In this document: positions 49,758-59,819 of the stretch, piece after piece
How the letters are laid out: every line of letters starts with the position of its first letter
Position numbering within the stretch: the stretch's first letter is position 1
From: Burkholderia sp. USMB20
GTDB lineage: Bacteria > Pseudomonadota > Gammaproteobacteria > Burkholderiales > Burkholderiaceae
Reading direction: 5' to 3'
NCBI RefSeq assembly: GCF_000949135.2
Contig: NZ_JTAN02000003.1
Coordinates: forward strand, 372,001 to 436,000
DNA length: 64,000 nucleotides
Notes under the pieces: model-generated
What the model was told of the DNA's origin: nothing
What the model saw: only the letters and a program-made list of their open reading frames with translations
Databases searched by the model: none
Made by a program: the position numbers and the translations under genes

Positions 49758-50876
49758 TCAGCGCGGCGACGTGCCCGGCCGTGCGACGAAGTACCGGGCC
49801 AGCATCGCGGCGATCGGCTTCTTGAAGTCGAGCAGGCGTTTTTCCAGATAGCGCCACGACAGATGTGCGAGCAGCACGGCGAGCGCGAACTGCAGCAGTT
49901 CCGGCAGCACGTCCCGGGCGATTGCGGGCATCGGCACGCGCGCGAACAGCGTGGGCATCTCGCCGAGACGTGCCGGAATCAGGTTGTGGAACAGGTAGAA
50001 GCCGTAGCTGATCGTGCCGAGATAGACGAGCGGCGCCCAGTCGAGCAGTGCCACGGCCGGGTGGTCGGGTTCGGTGACGATCCACAGCATCAGTGCGCCG
50101 AGCGACGCGGACAGGCCGAGATCCGTGAGCCCCGTGACGACGTCCGGCAGCGTCGTGAGCGCGGGCAGCGCGAGGAAGAACGCGACGCCGGCGGCGCCGA
50201 GCCAGCCGGGCGGAATGCGGCGGACGACGTCCTGGCCGCGATCGGCGAGCGCCATTGCGCCGACGCCGCCCAGCGCGATCAGCGCGAAATTCCACGGGGA
50301 AAACGCGTAGATCAGCACCGGCGATGCGTCGAGCGCGTAGAGCGCGAGATGCGCGAGCGCGCACAGCGCGACGGCCGCGACGCCGAGCGCGACGTGGCGC
50401 GCGGCCGGCACTGCGAGCAGCGTGAGCGGCGCGATCAGATAGAACTGCTGCTCGACCGCGAGGCTCCAGAAGTGCGACGTGGAGCCTGGCCAGCCGTCCT
50501 TGACGACGCCGATCCAGTAGTTCGACAGGAACGTGGCGTGCCACGCGAGCCCGAGATTGACGCCGCGCTGGTAGAACAGCGCGTGCGCGATCGCGAGCGC
50601 GGCGAGCAGCAGGTAGTAGACGGGAAAGATCCGCAGCGCGCGCTTCGCGAGGAACAGCGCCAGCGCATGGCGGCGCGTCATCGTGCCGCTCTCGATTGCC
50701 TGACGGTTGCGATGCAGTTCGCCGACGATCAGGAATCCGCTGATGAAGAAGAACGTCCACACACCGAGCTTGCCCACGTCGACAGCGAGGACGTGGCCCT
50801 TGTGGGACAGGAAAACGAGGATGACGGCGAGGGCTCGCAGGCCGTCGAGTCCTTTGACGTATCTGACTTCGCGCAT
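49758..50876 (-). CDS. bceU: acyltransferase 3 family membrane protein (BceU-like)
   Basis: A 372-aa membrane acyltransferase read from ATG 50876 (MREVRYVKGLDGLRALAVIL); the longer frame upstream runs into the AT-richer promoter region. FLSHKGHVLAVDVGKLGVWTFFFISG holds the likely catalytic His, and SLAVEQQFYLIAPLTLLAVP is the conserved second block. About ten hydrophobic helices are present. It is the last gene of the bce-II-like locus, transcribed towards galU. Acetyl transfer to the exopolysaccharide is the likely role. Confidence 0.82.
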   Translation of the reverse strand: MREVRYVKGLDGLRALAVILVFLSHKGHVLAVDVGKLGVWTFFFISGFLIVGELHRNRQAIESGTMTRRHALALFLAKRALRIFPVYYLLLAALAIAHALFYQRGVNLGLAWHATFLSNYWIGVVKDGWPGSTSHFWSLAVEQQFYLIAPLTLLAVPAARHVALGVAAVALCALAHLALYALDASPVLIYAFSPWNFALIALGGVGAMALADRGQDVVRRIPPGWLGAAGVAFFLALPALTTLPDVVTGLTDLGLSASLGALMLWIVTEPDHPAVALLDWAPLVYLGTISYGFYLFHNLIPARLGEMPTLFARVPMPAIARDVLPELLQFALAVLLAHLSWRYLEKRLLDFKKPIAAMLARYFVARPGTSPR

Positions 50877-51144
50877 GAAGGCATCCGGGGCACTGAGCGA
50901 GGTCAGTATAGGCGCGCAAATATCGAACGTAATTCGCGTTCGGACGCGTGTCGACGTATACGTGAAGGCGTTTTTCGTTGCTCGAGCGTCGGCGAAGTCG
51001 GTCGCGCGCAACAAAACCTGCGGGAAACCCCGCGAAAACGCATAAAAGTACTGCACGAAGCGTCACGGCGCTTGTAGAATCCGGCGTTGAAGCGCGCGCG
51101 TTGCACGCTTCGTGTATCCAACGACCACACCTGGTAGGAGAAAC

Positions 51145-51594
51145 ATGGCGACTTCCGCAAAAAAGGTGGCCAAGAAGGCTGCCGCACCGGCCACCAAGAA
51201 AGTGGCTGCCAAAAAGGCTGCGCCCGCGAAGAAAGTAGTGGCCAAGAAGGCTGTCGCGAAGGCAGCACCGGCCGCTCCGACGCCGCTGAAGGACAAGTTC
51301 ACGAAGGCATCGCTCGCAACGCACATCGCTGAGCGTGCAGCTGTCGAAGTGAAGGCGGTCAAGGCAGTGCTCGTCGCGCTCGAGAACGTCGTGCTGGGCT
51401 CGGTCCACAAGAAGGGCGCAGGCGAGTTCACGCTGCCGGGTCTGCTGAAGATCACGGCGCAAGTCGTGCCGGCGAAGAAGAAGCGCTTCGGCAAGGATCC
51501 GTTCACGGGCGAAGAGCGCTGGTTCCCGGCAAAGCCGGCCAGCGTGCGCGTGAAGGCACGTGCGCTGAAGAAGCTGAAGGACGCGGCTGCGTAA
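51145..51594 (+). CDS. HU family DNA-binding protein with histone H1-like N-terminal tail
   Basis: A 149-aa nucleoid protein. Residues 1-50 are a Lys/Ala/Pro tail of KKAAPAKK-type repeats like the C-terminal domain of histone H1. Residues about 55-149 form an HU/IHF-like domain: FTKASLATHIAERAAVEVKA, then VHKKGAGEFTLPGLLKI and KRFGKDPFTGEERWFPAKPA for the beta arms. Such tailed HU proteins are common in Burkholderia and related bacteria and compact DNA in addition to bending it. ATG 51145 has GGAG 6-7 bases upstream. It is a single-gene unit with a strong terminator. Confidence 0.92.
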   Translation: MATSAKKVAKKAAAPATKKVAAKKAAPAKKVVAKKAVAKAAPAAPTPLKDKFTKASLATHIAERAAVEVKAVKAVLVALENVVLGSVHKKGAGEFTLPGLLKITAQVVPAKKKRFGKDPFTGEERWFPAKPASVRVKARALKKLKDAAA

Positions 51595-51646
51595 TGCCGC
51601 GTAACGGTCGCCGATTGCAGGTCGGCGGCCGTTGCGATGTCCGACG

Positions 51647-51680
51647 ATCCCCGTACGCGAAAGCGTACGGGGATTTTTAT
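51647..51680 (+). terminator. intrinsic terminator of the HU-like gene
   Basis: ATCCCCGTACGC (51647-51658) and GCGTACGGGGAT (51663-51674) pair perfectly around a GAAA tetraloop, followed by TTTTTAT. Confidence 0.95.
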
Positions 51681-52218
51681 TGCGCCGCGCAAATCGAGCA
51701 GCCGCGTCGGCATCGCACTGCGCGGATACGGCATGACGTGACGCGCATCCTGTGTCGCGGGCCGCTTGCGCGGATGGCCGGATCGTCGTGTTCGTGCCGG
51801 CGCGCGGTCTTGCATCGCTGCGCATTGCGCGTGTGTCGCGCGAGTCTCGCGCGAGTCTCGCGTGATGAACGCAGCGATCGTTCCCGTCGGGATCGCCGAC
51901 CAGGCGACTGCCGCGTGTGCGTCGATCGAGCGGCATCCCGGCGCGATGCCGCAGGCGATGCATCCGTTCGGGTTCGGCTCGGCACGCGACGGCGCGCAGC
52001 GACATCGACCTGCGGGTGACGGTCGCCGCGTTCGTGCGCTACGCGCGACGGATTGTCGAAGCGATGCTGTCGAAGTAGCGTCGCACGAGCGCCCGCTGCC
52101 CGCGATTGCGTCGCGGCGCGATGCAATCCGGTGGGCGCACGCGGTCGTGCGCGAACCGCACGCGCTGCACGTGCGTGCCGCATGTCCGCGCAAAGGGCGC
52201 GCAGCGTCCGTGACTTCG
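51681..52218. other. 538-base gap without a supported gene
   Basis: Only chance frames were seen. A short tandem duplication of GCGCGAGTCTC lies near 51838-51860. The stretch is convergent space between the HU-like gene and the PhnB-type gene. Confidence 0.5.
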
Positions 52219-52692
52219 TCAGCCCGCCGTGCCGGCGTATGCGGCCTTCAGCGCGGCGACGTCGAACTTCGTCATCTGCATCATGGCAGCGGCCACGCGC
52301 GCCGCCTTGACCTCGTCGCGGTCGGCCATCATCGGAATCAATGCGTCGGGCACGATCTGCCACGAGACGCCGAAGCGGTCACGCAGCCAGCCGCAGCCGT
52401 CGGCCGTGCCGCCGTTGTCGAGCAGCGCGCTCCAGTAGCGGTCGAGCTCCGCCTGGTCGGCGCAACTGATCATCAGCGAGATCGCATGGTTGAACGTCTC
52501 GGTGCGCGGGTGGCTCATCGCGATGAACGGCTGCCCGAACAGCTCGAACTCGACCATCCGGGTGCCGCTGGTGCCGGCGACCGCCGTGACGCGCACGACG
52601 CGCGAGTCCGGGAAAATGCCCGCATAGAAGGCCGCGGCTTCTTCGGCTTCCGTCGAGTACCAGAGGAACGGCGTGATCTTCTGAATCGTCAT
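52219..52692 (-). CDS. PhnB-type VOC family protein
   Basis: A 157-aa protein of the PhnB/3-demethylubiquinone-methyltransferase-like VOC group (the latter name is historical). MTIQKITPFLWYSTEAEEAA and FYAGIFPDSRVVRVTAVAGT open it; FELFGQPFIAMSHPRTETFN, then CGWLRDRFGVSWQIVPDALI, are the characteristic blocks, the second including the DRFGVSWQ signature. The end MMQMTKFDVAALKAAYAG is also typical. ATG 52692 is preceded by GGAGACG; an earlier in-frame start at 52833 adds no conserved sequence. The substrate is unknown. Confidence 0.88.
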   Translation of the reverse strand: MTIQKITPFLWYSTEAEEAAAFYAGIFPDSRVVRVTAVAGTSGTRMVEFELFGQPFIAMSHPRTETFNHAISLMISCADQAELDRYWSALLDNGGTADGCGWLRDRFGVSWQIVPDALIPMMADRDEVKAARVAAAMMQMTKFDVAALKAAYAGTAG

Positions 52693-53078
52693 GGAGCGTC
52701 TCCTGTCGGGTGTGTCGGTGAGGAACGGGGCAATCTGCGTGCCGCCATCGATACGACGGACGAAGGCCGTCGAAATCGACACGTCGAAGCATAGTGCTTC
52801 GCGTCGCGGTATCGAAATCGGCAGGGTGGACACACATGCGTCCGTTGCGGCGCCGGATCCTCCAGGCGCGCGTCAGCAGGAATATGGGAGCGCGGTGGTA
52901 GCCAGTGCGGCATGCGCCTGACCGGCCGTATGCCGCGGTCTGACAATGCAGGGTATCCGCATGCCTTCGGACACGCTTCCGGCGCGCGACAGGCGGCCCA
53001 GGCGCCGCTCCCGGCCGGTCGCCGTACCCACGGTGCCGGCCACGGTCGCCGCTCGCCACGGCGCCGCCGGCAACGGAC
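52693..53078. other. 386-base gap upstream of the PhnB-type gene
   Basis: No gene was recognised. It must contain the promoter of the leftward PhnB-type gene; no clear hexamers were identified. Confidence 0.45.
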
Positions 53079-53116
53079 GAAAAAAAACCAGCCACGGCCG
53101 AAACCGGTGACTGGTT
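53079..53116 (-). terminator. intrinsic terminator of the porin gene
   Basis: On the minus strand AACCAGTCAC pairs with GTGGCTGGTT (one G-U pair), followed by a run of T residues (the A-run 53081-53087 on the plus strand). It lies about 55 bases after the porin stop. Confidence 0.88.
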
Positions 53117-53170
53117 TTGCAGTTCGGCGGCACGGCGTCGGAGACGCCATGCACACCGGAAACGTACTTC

Positions 53171-54328
53171 TTAGAACTTGTGGCGAATGCCGAGTGCGAC
53201 CAGTTCGGCCGAGCTCTTGCCGGCGAAGCCGTACGAAGCGATCGACGCTTGCGCGCTTTGCTGCACGCCGTCGACGAGCTGCGTGCCGCTCGCGTGCTGG
53301 TATGCGCCAACCAGGTAGATGTCCGTGCGCTTCGACAGCGAATAGTCCGCGCCGATGCCGACCTGGTGGTACTTCGCGCTCGTGTCGCCGGTTGCCTTCG
53401 TGTACGAGTAGCCGAGGCCCAGCAGCAGCGGCGGCGTGACCTGGTACGTCACGAACGCGCGGCCCGTGTTGTACTTTTCGGTCGAACCGAAGCCCGAGAA
53501 TGCGTCCGGCTTGTACTGTGCGTTGCTGTAGCCGAGGCCGAACGTCACCGGGCCGAGTGCGTACTGGCCTGCGACTTGCGCGATCGCGATCGACTTCGCC
53601 GTTGCGTAACCCGAGTTGATCGGGCCGTCGAAGATCGCGTCGGACGTCGTCGAACCCCAGCCTGCGCGGCCGACAGCCGTCGTCGGCGACGGGTTGGCTG
53701 CGTAGAAGTAGCCTGCTGCAACGCCGACCGGGCCGTTGTTGTAGGCAGCTGCGACCGACCACGTCTGGCCCGAGCCCGTCTTGCCTGCGACGCCGCCGAG
53801 GGCGTACATGCCTTCGACCTGGAAGCCTGCCCAGACCGGCGACGTGTACTTGATTGCGTTGCTGACGCGCAGCGAGTTGTCGTTGTTGTCGACGTCGCCC
53901 GGCGTTGCCATCACGCTGCCGAAGTAGTTGTCAGCCGTGACTGCCTGGACCAGGTCGACCAGCGGGTCGTACTGGCGGCCGAGCGTCAGCGTACCGTACT
54001 GGGCGCTCTCGAGGCCGACGTATGCCTGACGACCGAACATGCGACCGCCCTGGTTCAGGTGGCCCGTGCCCGGATCAAAACCGTTTTCCAACTGGAAGAT
54101 CGCCTTCAGGCCACCGCCGAGGTCTTCAGCACCTTTCAGGCCCCAACGGCTGCCTTGCAGGTTGCCCGACAGCATTTGCCACGAGTTGTTGGCTTGGCCG
54201 TCGTTGCCGTGGACCCATGCGATCGACGTATCGATCACGCCGTACAGCGTCACGCTCGACTGAGCGTGAGCAGCGCCAGCGGCGCCCAGCAGGGCGAGCG
54301 AGAGGGTCGAGAGTGCGAGTTTCTTCAT
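53171..54328 (-). CDS. Gram-negative trimeric porin (OmpC/Omp32-like)
   Basis: A 385-aa outer-membrane porin of the betaproteobacterial type. MKKLALSTLSLALLGAAGAA is the signal peptide, cleaved near AHA/QSS, and QSSVTLYGVIDTSIAW is the usual mature start. GSRWGLKGAEDLGGGLKAIF and the loop-3 region GSVMATPGDVDNNDN follow; the protein ends in the C-terminal Phe (LVALGIRHKF) needed for BAM recognition. Sixteen strands are expected. ATG 54328 is set by the signal peptide; the open frame further upstream is non-coding. It is transcribed alone with a strong terminator; the upstream 420 bases are AT-rich in part. Confidence 0.95.
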   Translation of the reverse strand: MKKLALSTLSLALLGAAGAAHAQSSVTLYGVIDTSIAWVHGNDGQANNSWQMLSGNLQGSRWGLKGAEDLGGGLKAIFQLENGFDPGTGHLNQGGRMFGRQAYVGLESAQYGTLTLGRQYDPLVDLVQAVTADNYFGSVMATPGDVDNNDNSLRVSNAIKYTSPVWAGFQVEGMYALGGVAGKTGSGQTWSVAAAYNNGPVGVAAGYFYAANPSPTTAVGRAGWGSTTSDAIFDGPINSGYATAKSIAIAQVAGQYALGPVTFGLGYSNAQYKPDAFSGFGSTEKYNTGRAFVTYQVTPPLLLGLGYSYTKATGDTSAKYHQVGIGADYSLSKRTDIYLVGAYQHASGTQLVDGVQQSAQASIASYGFAGKSSAELVALGIRHKF

Positions 54329-54750
54329 CGTTGAGTATCTCCACGCAAATGATTCGTCATTCATTATTTGTTGCGGATTGGAGAATAGCTCAGTGCCATA
54401 CCTGCAAGAAAGCTTAAAAAATAAAGTGTCTCGAAAAGGTAACAGCGAGAAAAAGTCTATATATATCAAGCACATCAAGGACTGTTCCTCTTTTTGAAAT
54501 AGTTGACAATTGCTGCGCCGCGATTGTTGCAGCGGTTGGTGCGTTCGGCAGCGGAGGGGCGGGTTTGGCCGGTTGACGCACGGAAATCGAGGTGTGCAAA
54601 CGTTTGCCGTTGCAGCATGCGTCGCGCGCTGATGCAAAGAACGCATCAACGCGCGGCGGCCGGGGTGGGTTGCGGAAACGAAGGCAGTCGCGTAGGGCGA
54701 CGATGAGGCGCGCGCGACGCGCGGCCGCGCGGGAAAAAATACGTGGGGAT
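54329..54750. other. 422-base porin upstream region
   Basis: The half next to the porin (54329-54520) is AT-rich, with a TATATATA run near 54457-54466, and presumably holds the porin promoter. The other half is GC-rich and lies behind the YihY-type gene stop. No gene was found. Confidence 0.55.
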
Positions 54751-55683
54751 TCAGTTGCCGCCTGAGCGATCGGCGGCGCGATCCGTCGGCGCGGACGCAG
54801 CCGGGACGTTGCCGTTGCGGCGATGCGCATCGCCGCGCGCGGCCGCGAATTCCGCGCCGAGCAGCAGCACGGCCGCCGAGAAGTACAGCCACATCAGCAG
54901 GACCGCGAACGATCCGGCCGCGCCGAACGCACTGGCCGTGCCCGCGCGCGCGAGATACAGCGCGAACAGCTTCTTGCCGCCGGAGAACAGGATCGCGGAC
55001 ACGATCCCGCCGATCGTCGCGTCGTGCCATGCGACGCGCGCATCGGGCAGGAACTTCATCAGCGCGGCGAACGCGCCCGCGAGCACCGCGATGCCGACGA
55101 AGAACTGCAACAGGTTGGTGATCGCGACATACGGTGAATCGCCGAGCAGCCAGGTGCCGATGAACGTGATCGCGGTATCGAGCACGAGCGACACGATCAG
55201 CAGGAACGCGACGCCGAGCACGAGCCCGAACGAAATGAGCCGCACGCGCACGAGCCCGAGCATGCTCGACCAGCGGCTTTCCGTACTCGGCCAGATCACG
55301 GAGAGCGCGGTGTTCAGCGACGCGAACGTCGCCGACGCGCCGATCGCGAGCGCGGCGAACGAGATCAGCGTCGCGATGCCGCCGCGCTGGCCCGCGCGAT
55401 GCGCGTTCTGCACGATCGTCTGGATGCTGGCCGCCGCATCGTCGCCGATCAACTGGTGGGCCTGCTCGAACACCTGGCCGCGCGCGGCGTCGTCGCCGTA
55501 GAACCAGCCGGCCACGGCGATCACCATCACGAGCGTCGGCGCGAGCGAGAACGCCGAGAAGAACGCGATGCTCGCGGCCATCGCCGAGCAGCGGTCGGAG
55601 GAGAAGCGCCTGAACGCGTTGAGCGCCCAGTTGGCCTGTTGTTGCGCGAGGCGGGTCGCCTCGGACGTGATCTGTCGTTTCAT
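54751..55683 (-). CDS. YihY/UPF0761 family inner-membrane protein
   Basis: A 310-aa membrane protein read from ATG 55683 (MKRQITSEATRLAQQQANWA). It has about six helices. Family blocks include CSAMAASIAFFSAFSLAPTL, SFAALAIGASATFASLNTAL and VGIVSAILF-like segments, and LLMWLYFSAAVLLLGAEFAA near the C-terminus. The family was once mislabelled ribonuclease BN; its function is unclear, with transport or envelope roles proposed. The C-terminal tail is hydrophilic. It is divergent from fdnG, with about 140 bases between the start codons. Confidence 0.88.
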   Translation of the reverse strand: MKRQITSEATRLAQQQANWALNAFRRFSSDRCSAMAASIAFFSAFSLAPTLVMVIAVAGWFYGDDAARGQVFEQAHQLIGDDAAASIQTIVQNAHRAGQRGGIATLISFAALAIGASATFASLNTALSVIWPSTESRWSSMLGLVRVRLISFGLVLGVAFLLIVSLVLDTAITFIGTWLLGDSPYVAITNLLQFFVGIAVLAGAFAALMKFLPDARVAWHDATIGGIVSAILFSGGKKLFALYLARAGTASAFGAAGSFAVLLMWLYFSAAVLLLGAEFAAARGDAHRRNGNVPAASAPTDRAADRSGGN

Positions 55684-55773
55684 GACGGTTCGGTTGTGCG
55701 TTGAACGCAGGACATCGGTGGATCGGCAAATCGGTATTGATCCGACGAATCGATCATAGTTGCCTGAACTGTC

Positions 55774-55779
55774 TATAAT
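55774..55779 (+). promoter_or_regulatory. consensus -10 hexamer upstream of fdnG
   Basis: TATAAT is a perfect -10; a start near 55786 would give a leader of about 37 bases. No good -35 is found at 16-18 bases, so an activator may be needed. Confidence 0.45.
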
Positions 55780-55822
55780 TCCTTTCAGTTTCACCCCACC
55801 CCACAAAAACGCCGAGACCATC

Positions 55823-58800
55823 ATGCTACAAATGTCCCGGCGCCAGTTCCTGAAGGTGACGGCCACGTCGCTTGCCGGATCGAGTCTTGCCCTGCTGGGC
55901 TTTTCTCCAACGGAAGCGCTCGCCGAGGTCCGACAGTACAAGCTGGCGCGCACAGTCGAAACGCGCAACACCTGTCCTTATTGTTCAGTGGGTTGCGGCA
56001 TCCTGATGTACAGCCTCGGTGACGGCGCGAAGAATGCGCAGCCGAGCATCATCCATATCGAAGGCGATCCCGACCATCCCGTCAATCGCGGCACGCTGTG
56101 CCCGAAGGGTGCGAGCCTGATCGATTTCATCCACAGCCCGAACCGCCTGACGCACCCCGAGTATCGTGCGCCCGGCTCGGACAAGTGGGAACCCATCTCT
56201 TGGAACGACGCGCTCGACCGGATCGCGAAGCTGATGAAGGCCGACCGCGACGCGAACTTCGTCGAGACGGCGGAAGACGGCGCGAAGGTCAACCGCTGGC
56301 TGACCACCGGCATGCTGGCTGCGTCGGCGGGCAGCAACGAAGTCGGTTACCTCACGCACAAGACTGTCCGCAGTCTGGGGATGCTCGCATTCGACAATCA
56401 GGCGCGTGTCTGACATGGCCCGACGGTGGCAGGTCTTGCCCCGACGTTTGGCCGTGGAGCGATGACGAACCATTGGGTCGACATCAAGAACGCGGACGTG
56501 ATTCTCGTGATGGGCGGCAATGCAGCCGAGGCCCATCCGTGCGGTTTCAAGTGGGTGACGGAGGCGAAGGCGCACCGCAAGGCGCGGCTGATCGTCGTCG
56601 ACCCGCGCTTCACGCGTACGGCCTCGGTGGCCGACTACTACGCGCCGATCCGCACCGGCACCGACATCGTCTTCCTGGGCGGTGTGATCAACTATCTGCT
56701 GACGAACGACAAGATCCAGCATGAGTACGTGAAGAACTACACGGACTTCTCGTTCATCGTGCGCGAGGATTTCGCGTTCAACGACGGCATCTATTCCGGC
56801 TACGACGCCGAGAAGCACGCGTATCCGGACAAATCGAGCTGGGACTACGAGCAGGGCGACGACGGCTTCGCGAAGGTCGACCCGACGCTGCAGCATCCGC
56901 GCTGCGTGTACAACCTGCTGAAGCAGCACTACGCGCGCTATACGCCGGACATGGTCCAGCAGACCTGCGGCACGCCGAAGGAGAAATTCCTGAAGGTGTG
57001 CGAGATGCTCGCGACGACGGCCGTGCCAGGCCGCGCCGGCACGATCCTGTACGCGCTCGGCTGGACCCACCATTCGGTCGGCGCGCAGATGATCCGCACC
57101 GGCGCGATGGTGCAGCTGCTGCTCGGCAACATCGGCATCGCCGGCGGCGGGATGAACGCGCTGCGCGGCCACTCGAACATCCAGGGCTTGACCGACCTCG
57201 GGCTGATGTCGAACCTGCTGCCGGGCTACATGACGCTGCCGATGCAGGCCGAGCAGGATTTCGACGCCTACATCAAGAAGCGCGTGCAGCTGCCGCTGCG
57301 GCCGAACCAGCTGAGCTACTGGAAGAACTACAAGGCGTTCCACGTCAGCTTCATGAAGTCGTGGTGGGGCGACGCCGCGACCGCCGAGAACAACTGGGCC
57401 TACGACTACCTGCCGAAGCTCGACAAGCAGTACGACCTGCTGCAGGCGATCGAACTGATGAATGCCGGCAAGATGAACGGCTACATCTGCCAGGGCTTCA
57501 ACCCGCTCGCGGCGGCGCCGTCGAAGGTGAAGACGGCGGCCGGCCTCGCGAAGCTGAAGTGGCTCGTGATCATGGATCCGCTCGCGACCGAGACGTCCGA
57601 GTTCTGGAAGCATCACGGCGACTACAACGACGTCGATGCGTCGAAGATCCAGACCGAGGTGTTCCGGCTGCCGACCACGTGCTTCGCGGAGGAAAACGGC
57701 TCGCTCGTCAGTTCGAGCCGCGTGCTGCAATGGCACTGGAAGGGCGCGGAGCCGCCGGGCGACGCGAAGAGCGACCTCGAGATCATGTCGGGGCTGTTCC
57801 TGCGCATGCGCAAGATGTACCAGGCGGACGGCGGCAAGTATCCGGACCCGATCGTGAACCTGACCTGGCCGTACGCGAACCCGGAAAGCCCGACGCCCGA
57901 AGAGCTCGCGATGGAGTTCAACGGCCGTGCGCTCGCCGACCTGCCCGACCCGAAGGATCCGGCCAAGACGCTCGTGAAGAAGGGCGAGCAGCTCGCCGCG
58001 TTCGCGCAGCTGAAGGACGACGGCACGACCGCGAGCGGCTGCTGGATCTTCTGCGGCGCCTGGACGCAGGCCGGCAACCAGATGGGGCGGCGCGACAACT
58101 CGGACCCGACCGGCATCGGCCAGACGCTGAACTGGGCGTGGGCCTGGCCGGCCAACCGGCGGATCCTGTACAACCGCGCATCGTGCGACGTCGCCGGCAA
58201 GCCGTTCGACCCGACCCGCAAGCTGATCGGCTGGAACGGCAGCGCGTGGAAGGGCCCCGACATTCCGGACTTCAAGGCGGACGAACCGCCCGAGAACGGG
58301 ATGGGGCCGTTCATCATGAACCCGGAAGGCGTCGCGCGCTTCTTCGCCCGCGCGGGGATGAACGAAGGTCCGTTCCCCGAGCACTACGAGCCGTTCGAGA
58401 CGCCGCTCGCGGCGAACCCGCTGCACCCTGACAACCCGCAGGCGCTGAACAACCCGGCTGCCCGCGTGTTCCCGGACGACCGGGCGTCGTTCGGCAAGGC
58501 ATCGGAGTTCCCGCACGTCGCGACGACGTACCGGCTGACCGAGCATTTCCACTACTGGACCAAGCATGCGCGGCTGAACTCGATCATCCAGCCCGAGCAA
58601 TTCGTCGAGATCGGCGAAGACCTCGCGAAGGAAGTCGGCGTCGCGCACGGCGATCGCGTGAAGGTGTCGTCCAAGCGCGGCTACATCGTCGCGGTCGCGC
58701 TCGTCACGAAGCGGATCAAGCCGCTGACGATCGAGGGCAAGAAGGTCCAGACGGTCGGCGTCCCGTTGCACTGGGGCTTCAAGGGTCTGACGAAGCCCGG

Positions 58801-58894
58801 CTATCTCGCCAATACCCTGACTCCGTCCGTAGGCGACGGCAACTCGTACACACCGGAATTCAAGTCGTTCCTGGTGAAGGTCGAAAAGGCGTAA
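55823..58894 (+). CDS. fdnG: formate dehydrogenase-N alpha subunit, selenocysteine-containing
   Basis: A 1023-aa molybdenum or tungsten bis-MGD formate dehydrogenase, exported folded by Tat (SRRQFLKV at residues 5-12). The N-terminal 4Fe-4S ligands are CPYCSVGC plus GTLCPKG. The in-frame TGA at 56411-56413 is read as selenocysteine (Sec197), within the context [18 protein letters not shown], which aligns with Sec196 of E. coli FdnG; a SECIS hairpin follows directly. The frame continues without shift to 58894. The enzyme oxidises periplasmic formate and passes electrons to FdnH and FdnI. Automated calling may split this gene at the TGA. The start could also be ATG 55832. Confidence 0.96.
56411..56450 (+). 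promoter_or_regulatory. bacterial SECIS element in fdnG
   Basis: Immediately after the UGA, CGACGG (56421-56426) and GGC (56428-56430) pair with GCC (56438-56440) and CCGACG (56441-56446), with one A-A mismatch. U56427 is bulged on the 5' side and the apical loop contains AGGUCU (56431-56436). The bulged U and GGU loop are the SelB recognition features known from E. coli fdhF and fdnG. Confidence 0.9.
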
Positions 58895-58904
58895 GGGGGA
58901 AGAG

Positions 58905-59819
58905 ATGGCATTGCAATCGCTGGATATCAAGCGCGTCTCGGCCACCACGACGCCGCCGCCCACGGCGCGCGAACCGGTGACCGGGAGCGTCGCGAAGCTG
59001 ATCGACGTATCGAAGTGCATCGGCTGCAAGGCATGCCAGACGGCATGCATGGAGTGGAACGACCTGCGCGACGAGGTCGGCACCAACGTCGGCGTGTACG
59101 ACAACCCGGCCGACCTGTCGGAGCACTCGTGGACGGTGATGCGCTTCGCCGAATACGAGAACCCGGCGGGCGACCTCGAGTGGCTGATCCGCAAGGACGG
59201 CTGCATGCACTGCGAGGATCCGGGCTGCCTGAAGGCGTGTCCGTCGCCGGGCGCGATCGTGCAGTACAACAACGGGATCGTCGATTTCCACGAGGAGAAC
59301 TGCATCGGGTGCGGCTATTGCGTGACCGGCTGCCCGTTCAACGTGCCGCGGATCTCGAAGAAGGATCATCGCGCGTACAAGTGCACGCTCTGTTCCGATC
59401 GCGTCGCGGTCGGCCAGGAGCCGGCCTGCGTGAAGACCTGCCCGACCGGCGCGATCGTGTTCGGCACCAAGGAGGACATGAAGCAGCACGCGGCCGAGCG
59501 GATCGAGGACCTGAAGGAGCGCGGCTTCGAGCATGCGGGGCTGTACGACCCGCAGGGCGTCGGCGGTACGCACGTGATGTACGTGCTGCACCACGCCGAC
59601 AAACCGTCGCTGTACCACGGGCTGCCCGACAATCCGTCGATCAGCCCGATGGTGAAGCTGTGGAAGGGCATCGCGAAGCCGCTCGCGGTCGCCGGCCTCG
59701 CGCTGACCGCGCTGGCCGGGTTCTTCCACTACACGCGGATCGGTCCGAACGAGGTCAGCGACGAGGAAGAAGCCGCCGCCCGCGACGAGGCGCGACGCAT
59801 CAAGGAGGACGCAAAATGA
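58905..59819 (+). CDS. fdnH: formate dehydrogenase-N beta subunit (iron-sulfur)
   Basis: A 304-aa electron-transfer subunit with four 4Fe-4S clusters: [49 protein letters not shown] and [21 protein letters not shown] single C-terminal transmembrane helix (about 258-276, [18 protein letters not shown]) anchors it to the membrane. It starts 10 bases after fdnG and its stop overlaps the fdnI start (ATGA), so the three subunits are co-translated. Confidence 0.97.
   Translation: MALQSLDIKRVSATTTPPPTAREPVTGSVAKLIDVSKCIGCKACQTACMEWNDLRDEVGTNVGVYDNPADLSEHSWTVMRFAEYENPAGDLEWLIRKDGCMHCEDPGCLKACPSPGAIVQYNNGIVDFHEENCIGCGYCVTGCPFNVPRISKKDHRAYKCTLCSDRVAVGQEPACVKTCPTGAIVFGTKEDMKQHAAERIEDLKERGFEHAGLYDPQGVGGTHVMYVLHHADKPSLYHGLPDNPSISPMVKLWKGIAKPLAVAGLALTALAGFFHYTRIGPNEVSDEEEAAARDEARRIKEDAK

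Noticed and set aside
54501-54530. TTGACA on the plus strand as a promoter for a rightward transcript
   Set aside because: No -10 hexamer at a suitable distance and no rightward gene follows before fdnG, which is over 1 kb away.
55745-55770. TTGAT/ATCA sequences before fdnG considered as an FNR site
   Set aside because: The spacing between half-sites does not fit TTGAT-N4-ATCAA.
56411-56413. TGA in fdnG as a nonsense mutation or pseudogene
   Set aside because: The frame, the protein context, the SECIS hairpin and the neighbouring selA and selB all support selenocysteine decoding.
55985-59305. A 1106-codon antisense frame opposite fdnG and fdnH
   Set aside because: Shadow frame caused by GC-rich codons; no signal, domain or ribosome-binding site.
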